Shown in pieces: positions 53,449-62,677 of a stretch of DNA of 64,000 nt; within the stretch, counting starts at the first letter, position 1, and every line of letters starts with the position of its first letter. The notes under the pieces are model-generated. The model saw only the letters and a program-made list of their open reading frames with translations. It was not told where the DNA came from and did not search any database. The DNA comes from Chroococcus sp. FPU101. Lineage in GTDB: Bacteria; Cyanobacteriota; Cyanobacteriia; Cyanobacteriales; Microcystaceae. The stretch covers positions 62,001 to 126,000 of the forward strand of contig NZ_BLJI01000007.1 of NCBI RefSeq assembly GCF_017312365.1, in the 5' to 3' direction. A program made the translations under genes and the position numbers.

Positions 53449-54549
53449 ATGAATCAACAAATAAAAATCGATAATTTATTAACATTACTTATTCCACTTA
53501 GCATTATTATTAGTAGTTTATTAATTGGAATTTTATTTAAAAGATATTTCTTTGCTCGTTTATTTAAAAGTCGCACTCTTCAAGGATGGAAACTTGATAC
53601 TATTCTCGTTGATCCTCTGCAAAAAATTAGTATTTTTTGGTTTTTGTTGGGAGGTATTTCTCTTTCATTACGAACTCTTCCTTTTCAATTAAGTATTATT
53701 TTAGTCGCTCAAAAACTTTTATTAGCAACTTTTTTAGGATCATTTACGGTTCTGTTGGCTGAAGTAGCCGTTACAATTCTTAGGGTTTATACGACAAAAG
53801 ATGATGGAATTTCGCCTTTAACAACTCTTTTTGATTTTCTGTTAAAAGTTACTGTTTTTAGTATTGGTTTTTTACTCATCTTACAGTCGGTGGGAGTCAG
53901 TATAACCCCATTTTTAACGGCTTTTGGAGTTGGTGGCGTATCCATTGGTTTAGCTTTACAAAATACTTTATCTAACTTAATGTCTGGGATCAATATTATT
54001 ACTTCAAAAAAAGTACGTCCAGGAGATTATATCCAACTTAAAACGGGTGAATCTGGTTATGTTAGAGATGTAGAATTAAAATATACTATTATTCAAGAAA
54101 TTACCGAAAATTTAATGGTTATTCCCAATTCTAAAATTATTACTTCAAGTTTTAGAAATTATAGTTTACCTGATAAATCAATTATTCTATCTGTTGACCT
54201 AGCTATTAGTTATGATAGTGATTTAGAAAAAGTAGAACAAATAACACTTGAAGTAGCTCAAGAAATTCTGAAAAAATTTAACAATTCTAAAGATAAAATA
54301 TATTATAAACCTTTTATTCGCTATCAACAATTTGATTATTTTAGTATTAATTTAACAGTCTATCTCAAAATTCGAGAAGATGAGTTTTTTGAACATATCA
54401 CCTTAAAACATGAATTTTTAAAAAAGTTACATCAGCAATATAGAGCAGAAAATATTAATGTTCCGTTTCCTTTAAAATTAGCTTATTTACCTAAATTTAA
54501 TGATGATATAAATTTTGAGACAGAAGAAGATAATGATGTAATCAATTAA
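53449..54549 (+). CDS. Mechanosensitive channel, MscS family
   Basis: Small-conductance mechanosensitive ion channel homologue (366 residues). N-terminal transmembrane helices lie at ~12-32, 60-80, 85-112 and 125-150; the pore-lining TM3 contains GVGGVSIGLALQNTLSNLMSG, and the cytoplasmic beta domain starts at RPGDYIQLKTGESGYVRDVE. A soluble C-terminal domain ends in an acidic tail (NFETEEDNDV). It releases solutes on osmotic downshock or may have a specialised role. Codon use is as AT-rich as the surroundings. Confidence 0.92.
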   Translation: MNQQIKIDNLLTLLIPLSIIISSLLIGILFKRYFFARLFKSRTLQGWKLDTILVDPLQKISIFWFLLGGISLSLRTLPFQLSIILVAQKLLLATFLGSFTVLLAEVAVTILRVYTTKDDGISPLTTLFDFLLKVTVFSIGFLLILQSVGVSITPFLTAFGVGGVSIGLALQNTLSNLMSGINIITSKKVRPGDYIQLKTGESGYVRDVELKYTIIQEITENLMVIPNSKIITSSFRNYSLPDKSIILSVDLAISYDSDLEKVEQITLEVAQEILKKFNNSKDKIYYKPFIRYQQFDYFSINLTVYLKIREDEFFEHITLKHEFLKKLHQQYRAENINVPFPLKLAYLPKFNDDINFETEEDNDVIN

Positions 54550-54663
54550 ATTGATGTTCAATTTTTAATTTAGTTACAATCCAAAAAATAAAATAGCTTG
54601 CACACATAGTTACGTTAAAAAAACTGTGTACTATGATAGTGAGTGACCTTTCACTACTAAGCT

Positions 54664-55860
54664 ATGAAGTTAAGTCTAGAAATCATACTGCTATTGCCAG
54701 CTTTAATAATCTTATTACCTAGTCTTGTCTTTTTTATAGAATGTTTAGCAGCGAGCCAAGCGAAGATCGATCATCAAGCCATTTTAGAAAACGATCAAGA
54801 AGCGAATCCTAGAGTGACAGTTCTTGTTCCCGCACATAATGAAGCCGATGCGATTTCTAGCACAATTGAAAGTATTTTACCGCAGTTAACAAGCACCGAT
54901 CAACTGATTGTCATTGCGGACAATTGTACTGATACAACGGCTCAAGCTGCTCGTCAGTATCCGATAATTGTGATCGAAAGATTTAATATCGATCAGCGAG
55001 GTAAAGGATACGCTTTAGACTATGGGCTGAAATATCTCGAAAAAGAGCCACCCGAAATTTTGATTACAGTTGACGCTGATTGTTTTGTAGAGTCAAATAC
55101 CATCAAAACTATAGCTTGTCTAGCCCATCAAAAGCAACGACCCGTTCAATCGACCTATCTAATGGAGCATCCGATCAATCCTACAGTAAAAGATCTAATT
55201 TCAGCTTTCGCCATTAAAGTCAAAAATTTAGTGCGTCCTATTGGTTTAGCACAGTTAGGACAACCTTGCTTACTCACAGGTTCAGGGATGGCTTTTCCTT
55301 GGTCTGTTATTCGACAAGTTTCATTAACCAATAGTAAAACAACTGATGATATGCAGTTGTCCGTCGATTTAGCACTCGCAGGCTATTCACCGTTTTATTG
55401 TCCACAAGGCAGGGTAAAAGGGCGTTTAATGGCAGACCAATGGGCAGCTAGTCAACGATCGCGCTGGGAACATGGTCATATTGAAATGATTTTGACCGAA
55501 ACACCTCGTTTACTAAAAGCCTTTAGAGAGCAAAAACGTCTAGATTTACTAGCACTTGCTCTAGAGATCAGCGTTCCTCCTCTATCTCTTTTGGTCTTAC
55601 TTTGGTGCTTAATGTTGATTATTACTCTAATTGGTGGGTTATTGGGCTTATCTTGGCTTCCAAGTGGTATTCTTGCAGTGGCGGGTCTGATGATCATGAT
55701 CGGTGTTTTTGCCGCTTGGTTCAAGTTTGCTCGCACCGAGATTCCACTTAGTACTTTAAGAGATATTGTTAGATATTTAATCTGGAAAATTCCGATCTAT
55801 TTCGCTTATCTTAACAATCCTAAGAGTCGATGGCTTGAAACAGAACGAGACAAAAATTAA
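54664..55860 (+). CDS. Family 2 glycosyltransferase, membrane-bound
   Basis: A processive-type GT2 enzyme (398 residues): an N-terminal transmembrane helix (~5-25), the catalytic GT-A domain (VTVLVPAHNEADAISSTIES; nucleotide-binding DNCTD; metal-binding TVDADCFV; acceptor region TDDMQL; QRSRWEHGH in place of QxxRW), and two or three C-terminal helices (~300-355). It probably builds a cell-surface polysaccharide. It is followed 33 bp later by the dienelactone hydrolase gene on the same strand. Confidence 0.9.
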   Translation: MKLSLEIILLLPALIILLPSLVFFIECLAASQAKIDHQAILENDQEANPRVTVLVPAHNEADAISSTIESILPQLTSTDQLIVIADNCTDTTAQAARQYPIIVIERFNIDQRGKGYALDYGLKYLEKEPPEILITVDADCFVESNTIKTIACLAHQKQRPVQSTYLMEHPINPTVKDLISAFAIKVKNLVRPIGLAQLGQPCLLTGSGMAFPWSVIRQVSLTNSKTTDDMQLSVDLALAGYSPFYCPQGRVKGRLMADQWAASQRSRWEHGHIEMILTETPRLLKAFREQKRLDLLALALEISVPPLSLLVLLWCLMLIITLIGGLLGLSWLPSGILAVAGLMIMIGVFAAWFKFARTEIPLSTLRDIVRYLIWKIPIYFAYLNNPKSRWLETERDKN

Positions 55861-55892
55861 AGATATTAATTGATGAGATCTCAACTAAGCTT

Positions 55893-56639
55893 ATGTCTGT
55901 TGTAGCGATTAATACAGAATCCGTACAAATCAAAAACGGAGATTTAGCTATTGATGCTTATCTCGCCATGCCACAAGAAGATCTGACTTATCCCGCTATT
56001 ATTGTGGTGCAGGAAATTTTTGGTGTTAACGATCATATCCGAGATGTCACCCGTCGAATTGCTCAAGAAGGATATATTGCTATTTCCCCAGCCATATATC
56101 AACGTCTTGCCCCTGGGTTTGAGACAGGATATACCCCTGAAAGTATTGCTATTGGGAGAGAATACAAAAACCACACCAAAGCAGACGAATTACTAAGCGA
56201 CATTCAAGCAACCATCGACTATCTGTACACCTTACCCCAAGCCCAAAAACAGGGAGTAGGTACCATAGGCTTTTGTTTTGGGGGTCATGTCGTTTATTTA
56301 ACCTCGATTTTAGAGCAAGTTAAAGCGACAGCCTCATTCTATGGTGCAGGAATTACGACTGGAACACCTGGAGGAGAAGGAACAACTCTAGAACGAACCT
56401 CAGAAATTAAAGGAACCATCTATGCTTTTTTTGGAATGCAAGATGCTAGTATTCCCGCGACACAAGTATCGGAGATTGAAACCCAATTGCAAAAATATAA
56501 CATTCCTCATCAGATTTTTCGCTATCAAAACGCAGAGCATGGATTTTTTTGTGATGGGCGTGCCAGCTACAATAAATCTGCGGCCCAAGATGCTTGGTAT
56601 CATGTGCTAGAGTTGTTTAAGACAACTTTAAAAAATTAG
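55893..56639 (+). CDS. Dienelactone hydrolase family protein
   Basis: Alpha/beta hydrolase of 248 residues with the cysteine nucleophile Cys128 in GFCFGGH, Glu41 in VVQEIFGVND, and the catalytic histidine in NAEHGFFC. These residues define the dienelactone hydrolase family, although in cyanobacteria the true substrate is unknown because the chlorocatechol pathway is absent. No signal peptide is present. Confidence 0.93.
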   Translation: MSVVAINTESVQIKNGDLAIDAYLAMPQEDLTYPAIIVVQEIFGVNDHIRDVTRRIAQEGYIAISPAIYQRLAPGFETGYTPESIAIGREYKNHTKADELLSDIQATIDYLYTLPQAQKQGVGTIGFCFGGHVVYLTSILEQVKATASFYGAGITTGTPGGEGTTLERTSEIKGTIYAFFGMQDASIPATQVSEIETQLQKYNIPHQIFRYQNAEHGFFCDGRASYNKSAAQDAWYHVLELFKTTLKN

Positions 56640-56713
56640 TGGGTGACGCTCTGAGGTAATTAGACGTACACTGGAGACGAACCCCAATTGAAACGTTTAG
56701 GATTTTTGTAATC

Positions 56714-57598
56714 ATGCCATCGCCATCTTTTTCCATGGATGATTTTGTACAAGCTTTGGATCAATATGATTATCAATTTGCCAAAGGACAAATCGTCAAA
56801 GGTAGAATCTTTCAACACACTTCAGATGGCGCATTTGTAGATATTGGGGGAAAATCTCCAGGTTTTGTACCGTTACGTGAAGCCTCGGCTCAATATATTA
56901 CTAATATTGCTGAAGCTTTACCCCTACAAGAAGAAATGCAGTTTCTCATTGTCGCTGAACAGAATGCAGAAGGACAAGTCACCCTATCGCGTCGTCAACT
57001 GCTTATGAGACAAGCGTGGGATCATATCGAAGAAATTGCCGAAAGTGATACATCAGTACAAATGCGAGTCAGTGGAGTCAACAGAGGTGGAGTGACTGGA
57101 GAAGTAGAAGGGCTAAAAGCATTTATTCCCCGTTCTCATCTCATTGAAAAAGATGATTTAGATGCTTTAGTCGGGCAACTGCTAACTGCTAATTTTCTGC
57201 AAGTCGATCGAGAAAATAATAAGCTTGTTTTATCTCAAAGACAACTGGCTAAAGCCGCAGCTATGCAGCATTTAATTGTTGGGGCATTAGTCGAAGGAAC
57301 AGTGGTCAAAATTCAGCCCTATGGCGTATTTGTTGATTGTCAGGGAGTAACTGGTTTATTACATATTAAACAGGTAAGTCAGTCTCATGTCGATGCGTTG
57401 ACAACTCTATTTAAAATTGGACAGAAAATTAAGGTCGTTGTTGCCGACATCGATGAATACAAAAATCGGATTTCTTTTTCTACAAAAATTTTAGAAGCTT
57501 ATCCAGGCGAAATCTTAGAAAAAATGGATGAAATGATGGAAAATGCACACGATAGACTAGAAGAGGCGAAAGCCAGACAAACACAAAATCCTGATTAA
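56714..57598 (+). CDS. S1 RNA-binding domain protein (Rps1b-like)
   Basis: A 294-residue protein with three S1 domains: residues ~22-95 (GQIVKGRIFQHTSDGAFVDI), a degenerate middle one (~105-175, MRVSGVNRGGVTGEVEGLKA) and a third (~190-260, GALVEGTVVKIQPYGVFVDC). Cyanobacteria carry short S1 homologues of this kind; the size and C-terminus (MMENAHDRLEEAKARQTQ) fit the paralogue rather than the longer main ribosomal S1. Role: mRNA binding in translation. Confidence 0.88.
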   Translation: MPSPSFSMDDFVQALDQYDYQFAKGQIVKGRIFQHTSDGAFVDIGGKSPGFVPLREASAQYITNIAEALPLQEEMQFLIVAEQNAEGQVTLSRRQLLMRQAWDHIEEIAESDTSVQMRVSGVNRGGVTGEVEGLKAFIPRSHLIEKDDLDALVGQLLTANFLQVDRENNKLVLSQRQLAKAAAMQHLIVGALVEGTVVKIQPYGVFVDCQGVTGLLHIKQVSQSHVDALTTLFKIGQKIKVVVADIDEYKNRISFSTKILEAYPGEILEKMDEMMENAHDRLEEAKARQTQNPD

Positions 57599-57640
57599 TA
57601 TTTGTGTTGAAATAAGATCAGAGAATCAATTCTTTGTCTA

Positions 57641-57736
57641 ATAGCAAAAGTCGACGGGCTGTGGCGACGACCTGCGCGCCCTGCGTGTGTTTGCCCCGTA
57701 GGACTTCTGCTATAAGCCGCGAAATTCATTTCACGG
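57641..57736 (+). repeat. Palindromic MITE/PATE-like element
   Basis: A GC-rich island in AT-rich DNA between the S1 gene and ftsH. Outer arms ATAGCAAAAGTC (57641-57652) and GACTTCTGCTAT (57702-57713) pair with one mismatch; a second hairpin, CCGCGAAAT-TCA-TTTCACGG (57717-57736), follows. Paired subterminal hairpins without a gene resemble the non-autonomous IS200/IS605-derived palindromic elements of cyanobacteria. A structured RNA is the alternative. Confidence 0.5.
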
Positions 57737-57893
57737 TGGACTATGGAACTAATATTATCATCGCCTTAATTTTTTAACTTATATTTATCAAAAGTGACAA
57801 TAGACCATCACTCTTCTTGTTAACATGGCTTTATAACAATTAATGGCTCAAAAAAGAACAGAAAAGGAAATCGAAGCATTAGGATAGATAATC

Positions 57894-59849
57894 ATGGGTA
57901 TGAAAGATAAATTTCAATTTCCTCGTGTTGGGAATCTTCTTTTAGTTTTAGCAGGTGCTTCATTTCTAGCGTATCTATTTTTTCCTCGTTCTAATAACAT
58001 TCCAGAACGAACCCTAACACCTTACAGCGAATTCTTAACCAGAGTCAACAACGGAGAAGTTAGCCAAGTAAAACTAGCAAATCAGTTGATTCTTTATCAG
58101 CTAAAATCCCCTTTAGAAGGTTTAAAAGCACCAGAAGGTTTTAATATTCCAGATAGTCCAGTCTCAGTGCCTCAAAACTCACAAAATCCTTTTCATACTG
58201 CCCCAGAAGCCGATCAAAATCAATATCCCTTACGACAGCAAGGAACTATTTTAGCAACGATTCCCATTAATGATCCCAATTTAGCGACTACTCTTCAAGC
58301 TAAAGGAGTTACTTTTGAAGCAGCACCACCCCCTCAAAATGCTTGGTTTAGTACACTCTTGGCCTGGGTTGTGCCTCCTCTGATTTTAGTCGCAGCGATG
58401 CAATATTTTCTCCACGATGATAGCCGTCGTTCCTTGGCGTTTAATAAAAATTTAGCTAAAGTTTATGATGGAGAATCAACAAGGATTACTTTTAGTGATA
58501 TAGCAGGGGCCGAAGAAGCCAAAACTGAACTTAAAGAAATTGTCGAATTCCTTAAAGAACCCGATCGCTTTAATCGCATTGGGGCTAAAATTCCTAAAGG
58601 TATTTTGTTAGTAGGGCCGCCTGGAACAGGTAAAACACTACTCGCAAAAGCGGTTGCAGGAGAAGCCGAGGTTACATTTTTTAGTATTTCTGCATCCGAA
58701 TTTGTCGAATTATTTGTCGGTACTGGTGCGGCGAGAGTACGAGATTTATTTAAACAGGCTAAAGAACAAGCCCCCTGTATTATATTTATTGATGAGTTAG
58801 ATGCGATCGGTAAGTCTCGCAGTTCGAGTAATGTCGCTAGTGGTAGTAGTGATGAACGAGAACAAACCTTAAATCAGTTACTCACCGAAATGGATGGCTT
58901 TGATGCTAAAGAATCGGTCATTATTATTTTAGGGGCGACCAACCGTCCAGAAACGTTAGATCGAGCATTATTGCGTCCAGGACGGTTTGATCGTCAAGTG
59001 TTAGTAGATCGCCCAGATTTAGCGGGAAGATTAGCAATTTTAGAGATCTATGCCCAAAAAGTGCAGATCGAGGAAGATGTTGATCTAAAAGTGATTGCCA
59101 CTCAAACCCCTGGTTTTGCAGGTGCAGATTTAGCGAATCTTGTCAATGAGGCGGCTTTATTAGCAGCGCGAAATCATCGTGAAAAGGTTTCTCAAGCGGA
59201 TTTAAAAGAAGCAATTGAAAGAGTAATTGCTGGTTTAGAACGGAAAAGCCGTGTTTTAAGTGATAAAGAAAAGAAAATCGTCGCTTATCATGAAGTGGGT
59301 CATGCTTTGGTCGGTGCAATTATGTCCGATGGCAAGAAAGTCGAAAAAATTACGATCGTTCCTAGAGGTTCATCAGCTTTGGGTTATGCTCTTTATACTC
59401 CAACGGAAGACCGTTTTTTAAGCAGCGAAAAAGAACTCTGTGATCGAATTGCTAGTTTATTAGGTGGAAGAGCCGCCGAAGAGATTGTTTTTGGAAGTGT
59501 CACAGATGGGGCATTTAGCGACCTACAACGAGCTACTGATATTGCTGAGGACATGGTTACTCTTTATGGAATGAGTAAGGTTTTAGGCCCCTTAGCCTAT
59601 GAAAGGCAACCCGAAAATAATTTCTTAGGCAATGGCGGAGCGAGTATGCGCCGTTTTGTAAGTGAAGAGACTTCTAAGGTCATTGATAAAGAAGTAAGGC
59701 AACTCGTTGAACAAGGTTACGAACAAGCTAAAACTATTTTGACTCAAAATCGAGAGTTATTAGAAATAATTGCACAAAAACTATTAGTTACAGAAGTTGT
59801 TGAAGGTGAAGAATTACAGATGTTATTAGCAAAATGTAAGTTATCTTAA
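57894..59849 (+). CDS. ftsH: ATP-dependent zinc metalloprotease FtsH
   Basis: Membrane AAA protease (651 residues) that removes damaged membrane proteins such as photosystem II D1. Two transmembrane helices (~15-32 and ~150-172) flank a lumenal/periplasmic domain that is longer than usual and Pro/Gln-rich (PQNSQNPFHTAPEADQNQYP). The AAA module has Walker A GPPGTGKT, Walker B IIFIDELDAIG and the second region of homology (ATNRPETLDRALLRPGRFDR). The zinc site is HEVGH. Several FtsH paralogues exist in cyanobacteria; which one this is was not determined. Confidence 0.96.
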   Translation: MGMKDKFQFPRVGNLLLVLAGASFLAYLFFPRSNNIPERTLTPYSEFLTRVNNGEVSQVKLANQLILYQLKSPLEGLKAPEGFNIPDSPVSVPQNSQNPFHTAPEADQNQYPLRQQGTILATIPINDPNLATTLQAKGVTFEAAPPPQNAWFSTLLAWVVPPLILVAAMQYFLHDDSRRSLAFNKNLAKVYDGESTRITFSDIAGAEEAKTELKEIVEFLKEPDRFNRIGAKIPKGILLVGPPGTGKTLLAKAVAGEAEVTFFSISASEFVELFVGTGAARVRDLFKQAKEQAPCIIFIDELDAIGKSRSSSNVASGSSDEREQTLNQLLTEMDGFDAKESVIIILGATNRPETLDRALLRPGRFDRQVLVDRPDLAGRLAILEIYAQKVQIEEDVDLKVIATQTPGFAGADLANLVNEAALLAARNHREKVSQADLKEAIERVIAGLERKSRVLSDKEKKIVAYHEVGHALVGAIMSDGKKVEKITIVPRGSSALGYALYTPTEDRFLSSEKELCDRIASLLGGRAAEEIVFGSVTDGAFSDLQRATDIAEDMVTLYGMSKVLGPLAYERQPENNFLGNGGASMRRFVSEETSKVIDKEVRQLVEQGYEQAKTILTQNRELLEIIAQKLLVTEVVEGEELQMLLAKCKLS

Positions 59850-59851
59850 TT

Positions 59852-60496
59852 TTATTTTTTTTGAAACTCGGATAAGATCCAAGAAGTCACTTTCCCGTGA
59901 TTCATTTGACGACTACGACGTAATGCTTCTTCTAGTAAAGAGATTTCTAACCCTGAAAGAACTTGCGATTGTTCTATTCGACGACTGCCTTGATTTTCGA
60001 TCATAAATGCGATGATTTGAGCATTTTGTGCATCAATAATCCAATATTCACGAACGCCTATTGATTCATATAATAAGCGTTTTTCACCTTTATCATCGGC
60101 AAGAGAACTGTAGGCAACTTCTATCACTAAATTTGGTGGGGGAAAATTATCTAAACTAATAATGGTGGCATCCCAAGGAATAATTTCAGCTTTATCACCA
60201 AAATAGAATGATATGTCGGGTTGTATTTCTGTATATCCTGTTTTTCGATATGTACAATTATCGTGACCATCAATGTCTATTTCTTTAACACTTGCAAATA
60301 AAGCCATTCCAACAATAACAATATAATGATTTCTTGAATGGGGATTTCCAAGGGCTGCCATTTCGATTCTCATCCGTCCGTTGTAATAGTAACATTTCGC
60401 TTTTTCGTAGGCGAGATCTTCAGTAACTTGTAAGTATTCCTCCCAAGTGGCATTAATCCAAGTATCCGTAACTGGTTTGATTTGTAGCTGGCTCAT
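59852..60496 (-). CDS. Uma2 family (DUF820) protein
   Basis: A 214-residue protein of the Uma2 family, abundant in cyanobacterial genomes, with a PD-(D/E)xK nuclease-like core: IQPDISFYFG, PNLVIEVAYSSLADDKGEK and REYWIIDAQN. Activity on DNA is inferred from the fold; biological role is unknown. It is convergent with ftsH, with only two bases between the stops. Confidence 0.9.
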   Translation of the reverse strand: MSQLQIKPVTDTWINATWEEYLQVTEDLAYEKAKCYYYNGRMRIEMAALGNPHSRNHYIVIVGMALFASVKEIDIDGHDNCTYRKTGYTEIQPDISFYFGDKAEIIPWDATIISLDNFPPPNLVIEVAYSSLADDKGEKRLLYESIGVREYWIIDAQNAQIIAFMIENQGSRRIEQSQVLSGLEISLLEEALRRSRQMNHGKVTSWILSEFQKK

Positions 60497-60579
60497 ATTA
60501 TTTTTATAATGAGGGTTTGGAATCCCTACCCCTAGAGATTTTGTTGATTAATATAAATCTAGCAATCCAAACTCTACAT

Positions 60580-62385
60580 TTACGCAGGAACTTCGATTTT
60601 TTCGTGTCCTGCTAATTCAAAGGCTGCATGAGCAGCTTTTAAAGCTTTTATTCCTTCTTCAATACTGACGACACAACTAATTTTAATTTCAGAAGTGGCG
60701 ATCATTTGAATGTTGATTTTTTCTTTAGCTAATGCTTCAAAGAAACGAGCCGCTATACCTGGTTGTCCCACCATTCCAGAACCGACAATACTAATTTTTG
60801 AAATATTATCATTGATTAAAACTTCTCCTGTTCCCAGTTTAACCGCTAATTCCTCAAGAACGGTTTGGGCAGCAGATACATCATTTTGGGCAACGGTAAA
60901 AGCGATATCTCGTGTCGGTGAGCCATTAATGATACGACATCGTTGCGATTGGATGATCATATCAACGCTGATGTTTTTTTCGGCTAGGGTATTAAAGATG
61001 AGAGCAGCCATACCAGGACGATCGCTCACATGACGGATCGCGATTTGGGCTTGTTTTGTGTCTAAGGCAACACCGCGAACAGGAACCCCAGATTTTGCCG
61101 TATCAACCGTAGAAGTAGCGGGGGACTGTTCCACATCAAAGGCTTGACAAAGAACTTGAATTGCTTTTTTCCCTTGGCTTTCATCAATAACACAACTGAC
61201 TTTTACTTCAGAAGTCGAGATCATTTCAATATTAATCTCAGCATCCGCTAGGGTTTTAAACATTTTCGCTGCGATCCCTGGACGACCAATCATTCCTGCG
61301 CCAGCAATCGAGATTTTAGCTACTTTTTTCTCTACCATCACTTCGGATTCTTCAGTCTTGTTGGGATGGCTGCGGAGGGCAGGGGCGATCGCTTCGGCTA
61401 CTGCTTCGGCACCTTTGAGCATTTTTTGAACAACGGTAAAGGCGATATCATTACTATTGCCTTCGTGAACCGATTGAATAATCAGATCTACATCTACGTT
61501 TTGGTGTGCAATTTCCCTAAATAGTCTTGCAGCAATACCTGGACAGTCGGGAACCCGTAATAACGCGACTTTGGCTTGATCTGCGTCATATTCAACTGCA
61601 TCAACCGCTTTAGTAAGTTCTAACCCTTGTAGAGAACGCGGTTTTGGTTGGGGTGAAACAACTCTTGTACCAGGGTGATCGCTCCAACTCGAACGCACAA
61701 CTAGAGGGACACCAAAATTTTTAGCAATTTCGACGGCTCTAGGGTGTAAGACTTTTGCCCCTAAGCTGGCAAGTTCTAACATCTCATCACAGGTGATCTG
61801 CTCCATCAATTGAGCCTCTGGAACGATACGAGGATCAGTTGTGAGGATGCCTGGAACATCGGTATAGATTTCGCAAAAATTGGCTTTGAGGGCTGCTGCA
61901 AGGGCTACAGCAGAGGTATCCGAGCCTCCACGACCGAGGGTAGTAATCTCTAAATTATCACCCGCACAAATTCCTTGAAATCCAGCTACTACGACCACTT
62001 CCCCATCATTGAGGTGCCGTTGAATGCGATCGGGTTTGATTTCAAGAATCCTAGCGCGTGTGTGTTCAGCTTCGGTTACAATGCCGACTTGCGCCCCAGT
62101 TAGGGAAGTTGCGGGCTGTCCGATTTCATGTAGGGCGATACTAAGGAGAGCGATCGTAACTTGTTCACCCGTTGAGAGTAACATATCCATTTCCCGACGC
62201 GAGGGGTTTGGGGAGATGTCTTTGGCGAGATTGACTAAACCATCAGTTGTTTTACCCATTGCAGAAACGACGACTACGACTGTATTTCCTGCGGTTACGG
62301 TTTGAGCGATGCGTTGGGCGACAGATTTGATGCGTTCAACTGATCCGACGGAGGTTCCTCCATATTTTTGGACAATCAAGGCCAT
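60580..62385 (-). CDS. lysC: Aspartate kinase with four ACT domains
   Basis: First enzyme of the lysine, threonine and methionine pathway. N-terminal kinase domain ([52 protein letters not shown]) is followed by two tandem pairs of ACT domains; the repeated [18 protein letters not shown]-like units ([20 protein letters not shown] and [20 protein letters not shown]) are clear. The 601-residue, four-ACT form is typical of cyanobacteria and is expected to be feedback-inhibited by lysine and threonine. Confidence 0.97.
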   Translation of the reverse strand: MALIVQKYGGTSVGSVERIKSVAQRIAQTVTAGNTVVVVVSAMGKTTDGLVNLAKDISPNPSRREMDMLLSTGEQVTIALLSIALHEIGQPATSLTGAQVGIVTEAEHTRARILEIKPDRIQRHLNDGEVVVVAGFQGICAGDNLEITTLGRGGSDTSAVALAAALKANFCEIYTDVPGILTTDPRIVPEAQLMEQITCDEMLELASLGAKVLHPRAVEIAKNFGVPLVVRSSWSDHPGTRVVSPQPKPRSLQGLELTKAVDAVEYDADQAKVALLRVPDCPGIAARLFREIAHQNVDVDLIIQSVHEGNSNDIAFTVVQKMLKGAEAVAEAIAPALRSHPNKTEESEVMVEKKVAKISIAGAGMIGRPGIAAKMFKTLADAEINIEMISTSEVKVSCVIDESQGKKAIQVLCQAFDVEQSPATSTVDTAKSGVPVRGVALDTKQAQIAIRHVSDRPGMAALIFNTLAEKNISVDMIIQSQRCRIINGSPTRDIAFTVAQNDVSAAQTVLEELAVKLGTGEVLINDNISKISIVGSGMVGQPGIAARFFEALAKEKINIQMIATSEIKISCVVSIEEGIKALKAAHAAFELAGHEKIEVPA

Positions 62386-62677
62386 GGTACTTACTTCTTG
62401 GGTGAGTTACAAATATGATTTAGATTAATACTGATAGTATTTTTGGGTTTTAGGTTGCAGGTTTGATCTTTTCCTAGTGCCGTTCTTCATTTTAACTGAT
62501 TCAGTTTTAGTTTGTAGATGAAATTAAGGGATGTAAAGACGACCAACTCCCAGATAGTTATAGTTATCAATTTCAAGAATTATCTCAATGAAACGACTAG
62601 CACATATTTCTCGATAGCTGTACTCATAATTATTTATCTTTAGCATTGTTTCTAGATTAAACTTAATAAAAATTGTG
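62386..62677. other. 292-bp intergenic region upstream of lysC
   Basis: Should contain the lysC promoter (minus strand). No gene, riboswitch fold or strong hairpin recognised. Confidence 0.4.
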
